DNA of 64,000 nucleotides from Acidobacteriota bacterium (GTDB lineage: Bacteria > Acidobacteriota > Terriglobia > Terriglobales > Acidobacteriaceae). A program made the translations under genes and the position numbers. Location: positions 124,001 through 188,000 of the forward strand of contig JABCZH010000004.1 in the NCBI GenBank assembly GCA_013289795.1, read 5' to 3'. Below, in pieces: positions 18,489-26,289 of this stretch (position 1 is its first letter; each line of letters starts with the position of its first letter). A model generated the notes under the pieces. It had not been told where the DNA came from and made no database searches. It saw nothing but the letters and a program-made list of their open reading frames with translations.

Positions 18489-20198
18489 ATGTCAGCGAAG
18501 CTCCTGCTCTCCTATCCGGACATTTTGCAGTTGCTTGCACCTCACGCAGTGGTACAGCGTACAGAATCCAGGCAGTTCTTAGCTTGGTTCTTGCACAACT
18601 ACTATCGCCTCGAAGAGGGCGAAGTAGATGACTGTATTTGTGATGGCCCTAACGACAAAACCATTGACGGCATATACGTTAACGAACAAAGTAACCAGAT
18701 CGATGTCTTTCAGGCCACCATCGCAAAGGGCAAGAAGACCTTAGGAGACACTGCATTAAAAGAGTTCTATGGTTCCCTTTCGCAATTTCGAGATCGCAAG
18801 ACCGTTGACGGACTCCAAGCGGCAACAAAGAATAAGGAACTCCGCAATCTACTTCTTGATCTAGACATCGCGGAAAAAGTTGGAAAAGGCTATCACGTAC
18901 GTGGCGTCTTTATTACCAATGCAGCCCGCGATCACAACGCTGTCGCTTACCTGAAAACGGCACCCGATCTGGTGCTTTACGACAGTACCGAACTTCAACG
19001 TGCGTTCGTCGCGATTGATAAGACGGAGCCGATCGCTGGCGAGATCACGTTCGATGTGTCCAGCGTTCCGGTAATGGAATACCCAATTGGGTCGAGTTTG
19101 AAGATGGCCATCGCTCCGGTATCGGCGCTAGAACTGGTAAAGATGCAAGGTATTAGTAACGGCGAGCTGTTTGCGTGGAACGTGCGGCAGTCGCTACGCA
19201 AGACGAAAGTAAACGACGATATTGCAAAAAGCATCCAGACGCAGGAGGAGCACAAATTCTTCCCAGCCTTTCACAACGGTGTGACTGTCTTGTGCAAGAG
19301 ACTAAACATCTCTAAAGATCTCGTCACGATTTCGGGCTACGCGGTTGTGAACGGCTGCCAGAGCCTAACTGGACTTAACGAAAACAAGGGCAAGCTCAGT
19401 TCCGACCTTCGTATTCTGACGAAGTTTATCCAGACTCCACCAGATGGCAAGTTGGCGGCGAAGATTACCGACCATACCAACAATCAGAACGGGATCAAGC
19501 ATCGCGATTTGCAATCGAATAATTTAATACAGACGAGGCTGCAAACAGAGATCAACGGTGGCGGCGAGTTTTACTACAGGATCAAACGTGGAGAACACCT
19601 CGAATGGCCGACAGACAAGGTCATAGAAAACGATCTGAGCGCGAGGATCCTACTGGCATTCGACAAGCGTGAGCCGTGGTCATGCCACCAGACCTACAGA
19701 TTGTTTGACGAGTTACACTCTCCAATTTTTGGTCGCCCTGAGGTTAACGGGAACCGTATCGTAGTGTTTTACCGTATCTATCAGGTGATGATGTCCAAGC
19801 TTGATCTCTTGGACAACCAGTTGTTCGCTCGTTACCGTCTTACGCATTTTTTCTTATTGTATCTGCTGCGGCAGGCGCTGGAGACTGACGAGGTTGGCAG
19901 GGAGTTCTGTCGTAACCCTCTGCCTTTTACAAACACGCGGAGAAATTCGGACCGGGTAATGAAATGTGTCGACAAGATATCACAATCGATCGTTAGGGTA
20001 CTCAATGGTGAAGTCAAGAGGCGAGATGCGGATAGCAAGAACCCCCTAGACTTCAAGCGAGAACTGAAGAGCCCCACCCCCGTACGCGCTATTGAGAGCA
20101 CTGTTATTACCCACTACCAAGTGCTGACTGATAGTGACGCAGCGGTCACATTTTCCAAGGAATGGCAAAACTCAAGATCAAACAAGGCGGTTGCTTGA
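18489..20198 (+). CDS. AIPR-family protein (abortive phage infection type)
   Basis: A 569-residue protein with the features of the AIPR family (named from abortive infection phage resistance): a mixed alpha/beta N-terminal part, then a conserved middle with the motifs KFFPAFHNGVTVLC, VVNGCQSL and TNNQNGIKHRDL (about residues 255-375). The N-terminal segment DKTIDGIYV then IDVFQ (Asp60, Asp72, Gln75) resembles a PD-(D/E)XK nuclease core, although the Lys expected two residues after Gln is not there, so catalysis is uncertain. ATG at 18489 is chosen because GGAGG lies 4 bases upstream; in-frame ATG 18471 and TTG 18411 lack that support. The gene reads as less GC-rich than ispG, consistent with transfer. 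Role in phage defence is inferred from the family only. Confidence 0.85.
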   Translation: MSAKLLLSYPDILQLLAPHAVVQRTESRQFLAWFLHNYYRLEEGEVDDCICDGPNDKTIDGIYVNEQSNQIDVFQATIAKGKKTLGDTALKEFYGSLSQFRDRKTVDGLQAATKNKELRNLLLDLDIAEKVGKGYHVRGVFITNAARDHNAVAYLKTAPDLVLYDSTELQRAFVAIDKTEPIAGEITFDVSSVPVMEYPIGSSLKMAIAPVSALELVKMQGISNGELFAWNVRQSLRKTKVNDDIAKSIQTQEEHKFFPAFHNGVTVLCKRLNISKDLVTISGYAVVNGCQSLTGLNENKGKLSSDLRILTKFIQTPPDGKLAAKITDHTNNQNGIKHRDLQSNNLIQTRLQTEINGGGEFYYRIKRGEHLEWPTDKVIENDLSARILLAFDKREPWSCHQTYRLFDELHSPIFGRPEVNGNRIVVFYRIYQVMMSKLDLLDNQLFARYRLTHFFLLYLLRQALETDEVGREFCRNPLPFTNTRRNSDRVMKCVDKISQSIVRVLNGEVKRRDADSKNPLDFKRELKSPTPVRAIESTVITHYQVLTDSDAAVTFSKEWQNSRSNKAVA

Positions 20199-20448
20199 CG
20201 CGGCCACCGGGAGGTGGCACGCGCCCCTTAATTCCGCGGATTTGGTTCGAACCGGGGTGCCCCGCTCCTTGCCGCATTTGCAAGGGGCGGGCGCGGCGAC
20301 CACTCGTCCAATTGGTGGGTAGAACTCCCTGCGGCGTTCTTGCAAGGTTCGGGAAGTACAGGGGTCCTTCACTCCCTGGCCGGTTCGCTTCGCGAAACGG
20401 CCACTGCGTTCAGGATGACAGGGGTGCTTGGGGCGGAGTAGCTATCCC
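20199..20448. other. Convergent spacer with a hairpin
   Basis: No gene is seen between the convergent AIPR and nuclease genes. A hairpin with one mismatch is present at 20378-20402 (arms GGCCGGTTCGC and GCGAAACGGCC). GGTTCGAACC near 20241 resembles a tRNA T-loop, but no cloverleaf forms on either strand. Confidence 0.45.
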
Positions 20449-20913
20449 TCACGCCATCAGGTACCAGGCATCGCGATACTTTTCGTATCGACCTGGCTCG
20501 GCGGTTCCGCGCGGATGGAGGTGCACACTCCGGCGTGGCACAAATGCTCGCACTGGAATTACGAACCACTCGTCTTCGGGAACGATGTGAGCCACCAGGA
20601 AATCGATCTCTTCAACCGTATAGGGGACTTGCTTTTCACCCCGCCTTCTGTGCGCATGGATCATGTATCCTCCCCAACCGACACTGTTGGATGACTTGAC
20701 TTGCACCTTCCAGAAATTGGGTTCGGAGTGGACGATGAAGTCATAGCGGTTGCTTTCTCCGTAGGGCTTGGAGACGCCGAAGCCGAGACTCTCGGCTTTG
20801 TGGACGAAGGCCAATTCGGAGAGCTCGCCTCGTTTCTTGCAATCGACGGTGGCGCGTAACGAGCTTTGTTTTCTTTCAAACTTTTTCTGTAGAGATTTAT
20901 GGGTTGTGCTCAT
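20449..20913 (-). CDS. Small PD-(D/E)XK endonuclease-like protein
   Basis: A 154-residue protein resembling the PD-(D/E)XK family related to group I intron endonucleases. Visible core: RGELSELAF (Glu30, Glu33), KPYGESNRYDFIV (Asp58), then KVQVKSS (Gln71, Lys73), a complete E-D-QxK set in the usual spacing. A basic N-terminal helix precedes it. ATG at 20913 is used. The frame stays open upstream to a TTG at 20979, but no better start is seen. Unusually, a terminator-like hairpin and T6 tract end directly at the ATG. DNA cleavage is inferred from the motif; target and role, whether defence, mobile element or repair, are unknown. Confidence 0.72.
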   Translation of the reverse strand: MSTTHKSLQKKFERKQSSLRATVDCKKRGELSELAFVHKAESLGFGVSKPYGESNRYDFIVHSEPNFWKVQVKSSNSVGWGGYMIHAHRRRGEKQVPYTVEEIDFLVAHIVPEDEWFVIPVRAFVPRRSVHLHPRGTAEPGRYEKYRDAWYLMA

Positions 20914-20937
20914 AAAAAACGCCGGCTTGCGCCGGCG
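20914..20937 (-). terminator. Intrinsic terminator-like hairpin abutting the nuclease start codon
   Basis: On the minus strand CGCCGGC-GCAA-GCCGGCG is followed by TTTTTT, and the next base is the A of the nuclease ATG. The ribosome-binding-like GAGGAAGG lies just upstream of the hairpin. This is either an attenuator, the end of an upstream transcript, or a structured spacer. Confidence 0.6.
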
Positions 20938-20980
20938 GATGGTCCTTCCTCTAGATTGTCGGTGGTTGATTTCGAGCAAG

Positions 20981-21009
20981 AAAAAGGCGCGAGCTTGAGG
21001 CCCGCGCCT
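20981..21009 (-). terminator. Rho-independent terminator (minus strand)
   Basis: Arms of 10 bp (GCCCGCGCCT against AGGCGCGAGC, one mismatch) with a CTCAA-type loop are followed on the minus strand by TTTTT. It lies about 190 bases after the small membrane-protein gene at 21195 and probably ends that transcript. Confidence 0.6.
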
Positions 21010-21194
21010 GTTGACTGCCTATACATTCAGAATAGCAAATTGGTCAGGTAAGTGAGACACGAAATCGGAATTTATTTCTGCCGTCGAATGATGAGTTTGT
21101 GGGGAGATTCGCTTTTTCGTCCCCTTGACAACGACTTTTGGGGGGCGGGGCCGTTTTGGGAATGAGCGAGTTTTTGTTCTTGTTTGGGACGGAT

Positions 21195-21449
21195 CTATCG
21201 GGGCTGTAGTTTGATGGGGAAAATGTGGAAGAGGTGGAGCATTTCGAGTCCCCAGAGAAAGAGGGAGACAAGGGCTCCGGTGACGGCGAGCATCTCGCCG
21301 AAATTCAGGCCGCGGACAGGCTGGGCGCGGCGGGTGAGCAGGTTAAGAATGTTGAGCGACGCGAAACCGCAAACCAGCGCGATCAGAATGTTGAATACGT
21401 TGCCGGAACCCTCGGCAAGGAGCAACGATTGGAGGTGAGCTGGAGACAT
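21195..21449 (-). CDS. Small two-helix membrane protein of unknown function
   Basis: An 84-residue product with two hydrophobic segments: about residues 18-38 (NVFNILIALVCGFASLNILN) and about 52-72 (EMLAVTGALVSLFLWGLEML). The loop between them is basic. No Shine-Dalgarno is evident before ATG 21449. A plausible terminator follows it. I do not recognise the family; it could be a genuine small inner-membrane protein or, less likely, a chance frame. Confidence 0.5.
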   Translation of the reverse strand: MSPAHLQSLLLAEGSGNVFNILIALVCGFASLNILNLLTRRAQPVRGLNFGEMLAVTGALVSLFLWGLEMLHLFHIFPIKLQPR

Positions 21450-21534
21450 CGCCGTGGCCGATAAAGTTCAAAGGGCAAAGTGGCAGTGCAGCGCTCCAAT
21501 AATGTAGCCGCTCTCCTGGCGATTTGCAATTCTT

Positions 21535-22470
21535 TCAGGACAGAGACAGCGGCAACTCTGGCTCGTTGTCGGGGAGGGGATCGGCGATGGTCTTTAGTTC
21601 AGGATAGTGCTGGAGCAGCGGCTCGGGGGCTGTGACCCGTTGGCCGCTGAGCATGTGTTTCAGCTGGAGGGCGTTGACTCCGGCTTTGCCTTCGAAGTGA
21701 TTGTTGGCGATTACGTAGGTGACTTCGGCCTTCTGGGCGATGTGTTCGATCTTATTCTGCCATCCCGACAGCTCCTTTTCGTTATAGAGATAGTTGTAGC
21801 GGTCTTCGCCTCGTTCGGCTTCGAACCACATATCATAGTTGCGCCCGTGGAGGCGGACGTAGCCGACGGGCGAAGTGACGTATTCGGTGGCTTCGAGGGC
21901 GCGGCCGATCTGGGGTTGGTCGATGTTGCAGAAGGCTACATTTTTCTGGGTGAAGTAGGCGAGGGTTTCAGGATTGTCCCAACTGGAGTGGCGGACTTCG
22001 ACTACGCGTGGGTACTCGATGAATTGGCGGAGCAGGGTTTCGAGATATTCGCGGTTGAGTGAAGTGTTCTTGAACGAGACGGGGAACTGGATCAGCAGGG
22101 CGCCGAATTTTCCGGCGGAGGCGAGGGCGTCGAGACCCTGGCGGGCGAGGCGTTCGTCTTCGTCGCCGGGGCGGATGGTGGCGGCGGAAGTGGGCTCCAT
22201 GACCGCGATGGGTGAGTGGGTGAACGAACGATGCAGCTTGGCGGTGAACATGAAGCCGGGATTCACTGCGGCGACTTTGCGCGCCCAGAGTTTGGCGAGC
22301 TCGGGCTTGATGTGTCCGTAGAACGAGGTATTGATCTCGACTACGTCGAAGCAGCGGGCAACGACCTCCAGGGGATGCTGCTTGCGGAGCCGCATGCCGG
22401 GCGGGTAGAAGATTCCTTCCCAGTCTTTGTAGGACCAGCCGGCGGTGCCGATGCGGATGCTGGGAGGCAT
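21535..22470 (-). CDS. DUF72 family protein (YecE-like TIM barrel)
   Basis: A 311-residue cytoplasmic protein that starts with the typical DUF72 opening IRIGTAGWSYKDWEGIFYPPG and continues with EINTSFYG, VEVRHSSW and the C-terminal YVIANNHFEGKAGVNALQLK. The family adopts a TIM-barrel fold, and its biochemical role is not established. ATG at 22470 is chosen over the far-upstream frame start because it matches the family's N-terminus; no strong Shine-Dalgarno is visible. It sits between unrelated genes on the same strand. Confidence 0.88.
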   Translation of the reverse strand: MPPSIRIGTAGWSYKDWEGIFYPPGMRLRKQHPLEVVARCFDVVEINTSFYGHIKPELAKLWARKVAAVNPGFMFTAKLHRSFTHSPIAVMEPTSAATIRPGDEDERLARQGLDALASAGKFGALLIQFPVSFKNTSLNREYLETLLRQFIEYPRVVEVRHSSWDNPETLAYFTQKNVAFCNIDQPQIGRALEATEYVTSPVGYVRLHGRNYDMWFEAERGEDRYNYLYNEKELSGWQNKIEHIAQKAEVTYVIANNHFEGKAGVNALQLKHMLSGQRVTAPEPLLQHYPELKTIADPLPDNEPELPLSLS

Positions 22471-22540
22471 AAGAAAACGTCCCGGTTGTGATACGCAGTG
22501 ATTTAACCATAGAGGGCACAGAGGAGCACAGGGGAAGGCG

Positions 22541-23281
22541 CTACTTGGTTGGGGTCGGCGAAGTATCCGGCACGGGAGCGATGCCTTTGGCCCCGAGGAT
22601 GGCCCAATGCCATTCTTGATCGGCGGCGAGGGGCGCACCGAGTTTTTCGTGGAAAACGTTGCTGGCCAGTGATGGGACTGGCCCCTTCAAGTGAAAGACT
22701 AGAGTCAGTTCCGAAGGCTTCTTCCCGGTTTCAGGTTCCTCGGCGACGGCGGGCATTAGCCGGGCGCTGCCAAAGTAAACGCCGTCGTCCACGGGGCGGC
22801 GGACCAGAGTGAGGCCGACCGTGACCTCCGTCAGTTTCCAGAAGCTGCCGTTGTACATCGAAACTTCGAGGCTGTCGCCTTCGATGGTGGCGGGACCTTC
22901 GAGTTTGGCCAATTCGGCGGGCGGCAGGTCTTCAGACACGAAAGGCATGGCGAGCAAGCTCGCAGCGGCGGCATCGAAAGAGAGACTGCAAGTGCCGTCG
23001 GGCGACGAGAGCGCGAACTCTCGAGCGCGGGGAGCCGGTGGAGCTTGTGGCTTAATGCTCATGCGGTGGCTCTCGACTTCGTCCATCACGTTGGACAGGT
23101 TGTCATTGTCGATGACCAGAGGGGCTGAAACCGGAGCTTTACTGCGCCGCACGACGCGGGCGAGATCGCCGAGAGAAACGGCGGCGTCAGATTGCGAAGT
23201 CACAGATTGCGCCGCCACGGAAAACGGGCATAACAGCACGAATAAAAGGCAAGCGGCGCGCCGATGAAGGGTACGATTCAC
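22541..23281 (-). CDS. Secreted protein of unknown function
   Basis: A 246-residue product from a GTG start, with a signal peptide (basic MNRTLHRR, hydrophobic ACLLFVLLCPFSV, cleavage near AAQS). The mature part contains SQSDAAVSLGDLARVVRRSK, a short motif often seen in exported acidobacterial proteins. It then has a domain discussing no recognisable catalytic residues (MYNGSFWKLTEVTVGLTLVR around residues 140-160). It may be periplasmic. I do not recognise the family and infer no activity. A 70-bp gap separates it from the DUF72 gene, so the two could be co-transcribed. Confidence 0.68.
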   Translation of the reverse strand: MNRTLHRRAACLLFVLLCPFSVAAQSVTSQSDAAVSLGDLARVVRRSKAPVSAPLVIDNDNLSNVMDEVESHRMSIKPQAPPAPRAREFALSSPDGTCSLSFDAAAASLLAMPFVSEDLPPAELAKLEGPATIEGDSLEVSMYNGSFWKLTEVTVGLTLVRRPVDDGVYFGSARLMPAVAEEPETGKKPSELTLVFHLKGPVPSLASNVFHEKLGAPLAADQEWHWAILGAKGIAPVPDTSPTPTK

Positions 23282-23507
23282 GGAGATTTGCGGAGCTTAT
23301 CCTAAAATTGTAGGTCAGAAGGGGCGGAAGAACAGCAAAGGAGGGCGAACCTTGGTCGTAGCACTTTAGTTAGCAGTGGGTTTACGAACACCCGGAGAGA
23401 TGCAGTTTCCATGAGTGCTAACGCCTGATTACAGGAGTTACGAACCACAGGGGACAACAAAAAGCCCCCACACCAATCAGTGCACCGAACCGTCCTCCTC
23501 GCTAAGC

Positions 23508-24548
23508 TCAATCGCTCTGCCGTTCAAACGCGCCCATGTCGCAGCCGCCCGTGTCCTCCTTGTCGGGACGCGCTACGCCGCGCTGATCCGTGTCCAGCGG
23601 ATGACCGTTCCCGTCAGTACAGCCGTTCGGATTACCTGCATCAATTGCCGGACTGCCGGATAGCAGAGCTTGGGTCTGAGTCGGGCCGCCATTATTCTGC
23701 AATGGGCCGAGCAGGGGGTTTGTGTTGTTCAGATCTCCTGGACCGTTGAAATTGCAGGTGCCATCACTGGCCAGGTTGTAACCATCCGAGGCGACAGGGT
23801 TCTCGCAGTTGCCGGCAGCATTATTCGCGACAATGCTGTTCTGGAATGTAATCACACCGCCGATGCCTGCCCAGCTGTTGCCCGTGATTGTGCTGTTGCT
23901 GATCATCGCCACTCCGCCGTTCAGGATACCGCCGACGGTTCCACTAATTCGTGAGGTATTCCCGCTGATGGTGCTGTTGCTAATCGTCAGCTGTCCCTCG
24001 TTGTAGATGCCACCGCCTTGGCTGGCGCAGGGGAATCCAGAACATGAGACCCGATTCCCGCTGATGGTGCTGTTGCTGATCGTTGCCGTGCCGACGTTGT
24101 AGATGCCGCCCCCACCACCTATGCGGCCCAGGCCTGCCCCATTTCGACTGATCGTACTTCTGTTAATGGTTAGTGTGCCGATGTTGAAAATGCCCCCACC
24201 GAAAGTGCCACTGGTACCATCTTGGATGGTCACATTTGATACGGTAACGTTAGCCGAGACGGTGACCACCGTGTTAATTTGTCCGCCATCGATGATGGTC
24301 GTGCTGGCACCGGAACCAATTAGATTCAGATTGAGGTTGATGGCGAGGTTCTCGGTATAAGTTGCTGGACCGATTCCGATTGTGTCTCCGGAGGAAGCCA
24401 ACGAGATAGCATGTCCAATCGTCTTGCAAGCAGTCTGGCGAGTCTTGCAGTTGTTCCGGTCATTACCGTGCACTCCATCGACGTACCAGATACTGGCGAG
24501 GGCAGTCGGAGCCACGGCAAGGAACAAGGCGAGAAGCAACTTGCTCAT
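23508..24548 (-). CDS. Secreted right-handed beta-helix protein with choice-of-anchor Q C-terminus
   Basis: A 346-residue exported protein. The signal peptide ends near TALAS. The opening IWYVDGVHGNDRNNCKT and KTIGHAISLASSGDTI are typical of polysaccharide-lyase-like parallel beta-helices. Repeated strands NSTISGN and SNSTISGNT follow through about residues 110-260. The end matches choice-of-anchor Q: GSPAIDAGN, then DQRGVARP and CDMGAFE. It is probably a surface or secreted protein, perhaps carbohydrate-binding; no lyase residues are evident. AGAGGG lies 5 bases before the ATG. Confidence 0.85.
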   Translation of the reverse strand: MSKLLLALFLAVAPTALASIWYVDGVHGNDRNNCKTRQTACKTIGHAISLASSGDTIGIGPATYTENLAINLNLNLIGSGASTTIIDGGQINTVVTVSANVTVSNVTIQDGTSGTFGGGIFNIGTLTINRSTISRNGAGLGRIGGGGGIYNVGTATISNSTISGNRVSCSGFPCASQGGGIYNEGQLTISNSTISGNTSRISGTVGGILNGGVAMISNSTITGNSWAGIGGVITFQNSIVANNAAGNCENPVASDGYNLASDGTCNFNGPGDLNNTNPLLGPLQNNGGPTQTQALLSGSPAIDAGNPNGCTDGNGHPLDTDQRGVARPDKEDTGGCDMGAFERQSD

Positions 24549-24929
24549 AGAATCCCTCTTTGTAGCGGGAATCAGTCGGTCAAACCGTGTGGCGCTTAGA
24601 AGCCAGTGCCTAGGAGAAAGGCCAGACGGACGGCCAGGCGCACCACAGCTTAGTCGCGAATAATAGGGCTAACGGGGACACCTGTCAATTGTAGTTTTGA
24701 GCCAATCAGGGCGCGACGCCACTTTGTGAGGTGCTAAGGCAAGTGAATGAGAGCTAATGATTTAAGTTCTGTTCAGAAGGTCATTGGCGCAACATCGCCA
24801 TTGCACTCATTGACCGGATCAATGAGTGGTAACGCCGTTAACAACCGTTGGTCAGTTCCGAGATCAGGGCGAGGGTCACATCAAGTATTCGCGCCACATG
24901 CTGGGATGGGCGGGACAGGAACGTGGGAC
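24549..24929. other. Intergenic region with a perfect dyad
   Basis: No gene is seen. The dyad at 24804-24828 (CACTCATTGA-CCGGA-TCAATGAGTG) is exact over 10 bp. It is not followed by a T-tract on either strand, so it is more like an operator or a transcript-end hairpin than a standard terminator. Confidence 0.5.
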
Positions 24930-26171
24930 TCAAGGCGTCACCTTGAAGACGATTCCCGAACCCCGGCCCGGGCCACCGCCGAAACAAGTGGTGCCGTATA
25001 GGGTGCCCGTGGCATCCCGAATCAGACCTGCATGGGGCTCGTTACCGTCCACCCCCGCCAGAAAGCGATGCAGCACCATCTCCTTCCCAGTGCTATCAAG
25101 TTTGAACACCGTTCCGGCGCCGTAAGCGCCACCTGCGAATGTAGTGCCGTAGATGTTACCCGCGGAATCAGCAACTAAGGCTCCGCTGGGCTGCGAGCCG
25201 TCCGGGGTGCCGGTGAAGCTGTACAACACGGTTTCATTGCTCGTGTTGTCCAACTTGAATACCGTTCCGCATCCGCCAGAGCAGTTGGAACTGCCACCAC
25301 CTGAGGACGTAGTTCCATAGAGGTTTCCGGTTCTGCCACGGAGCAAAGTCCCGGAGGGGTACCGACCATCCGCTCCTCCGCTAAACGTGTAGAGCACGGT
25401 TTCGCTGCCAGACTGATCCAGTTCGAAAACCGTTCCACACCCCTCGCCGTCCTGGCATCCGCGATTTCCGCCCTCATAGGTGGTGCCGTACAGGTTGCCT
25501 TTGGCATCCACGATCAGGTCGCTGGGAACTGACCCGTCCGGTGGCCCCCTGAAAGTGTACAAAACCGTTTCCTTGCCCCCGGTCTCGAACTCGAACGCAG
25601 TGCCGTAAAGCGGATATTCCGCAGTCCCAAAGAAGTTGCCCGCCGAATCCCGGGTCAAGCCACCGGGGAATGCCGCGTCCGGCACTCCCTGGAAACGGTA
25701 CAGGACTGATTCCTGCCATCCGTTCGGCGTCTGGGTAAGGGAGAAAATGGTGCCACAACCGACTGAGCAAAAGAGATTGAAAGATCCGCCATAGGCCGTC
25801 GTCCCGTAAAGAGTGCCTGCAGAATCCAGCACCAGACCGCTGTACGTATTTGCTCCGTCGCTGAAGCTACTTCCTCTGTCTGGTCCCCCAGTGAAGCTGT
25901 GCAGCAAGGTTTTCTTGCCAGTCGCATCCAGCTCAAAAACGGTGCCATTGTTGTTGATGCCGCCCTGGTAGGTGGTGCCATAGAGGTTGCCCGCAGCATC
26001 CCGAACTAAAACTCCATAGGGGCAAGCCCCGTCCGTTCCGCCTAGGAATCTGTAAAGCACTTGGTAATTTGCACGCTCCGCCTGGTTCGCGGCGTACTGA
26101 GCGACGGCGAACGCAGAAAACGCAAGGTTCAACAACAACGCAAATGCAAACATCGAGGAAGTGGATTTCAT
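24930..26171 (-). CDS. Secreted GloVer-repeat protein (copy 2)
   Basis: A 413-residue paralogue of the GloVer protein at 4569. It has a signal peptide (ALLLNLAFSAFAVAQ) followed by about eight repeat units with the paired motifs VLYRFLGG/LYSFTGTPDG and DAAGNLYGTTYQGG. The sequence ends in VFKVTP, like the other copies, so the C-terminus is conserved. AGGAAGGG lies just before ATG 26171. Function is unknown; secretion is inferred from the leader. Confidence 0.88.
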   Translation of the reverse strand: MKSTSSMFAFALLLNLAFSAFAVAQYAANQAERANYQVLYRFLGGTDGACPYGVLVRDAAGNLYGTTYQGGINNNGTVFELDATGKKTLLHSFTGGPDRGSSFSDGANTYSGLVLDSAGTLYGTTAYGGSFNLFCSVGCGTIFSLTQTPNGWQESVLYRFQGVPDAAFPGGLTRDSAGNFFGTAEYPLYGTAFEFETGGKETVLYTFRGPPDGSVPSDLIVDAKGNLYGTTYEGGNRGCQDGEGCGTVFELDQSGSETVLYTFSGGADGRYPSGTLLRGRTGNLYGTTSSGGGSSNCSGGCGTVFKLDNTSNETVLYSFTGTPDGSQPSGALVADSAGNIYGTTFAGGAYGAGTVFKLDSTGKEMVLHRFLAGVDGNEPHAGLIRDATGTLYGTTCFGGGPGRGSGIVFKVTP

Positions 26172-26289
26172 AACCCTTCCTGAGTACTGCGCAGTTTTGG
26201 TGCGCGCCTTATTCTACGCTGATTCTTGACGTGCGACTGCTGGCAATCTTACGCCGGCAAACCGCCGAGTCTGGTTCCCGCAGCGGCGG

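Noticed and set aside
20230-20260. GGTTCGAACC resembling a tRNA T-loop
   Set aside because: The flanks do not pair as a T-stem on either strand, and no anticodon or acceptor stem can be built.
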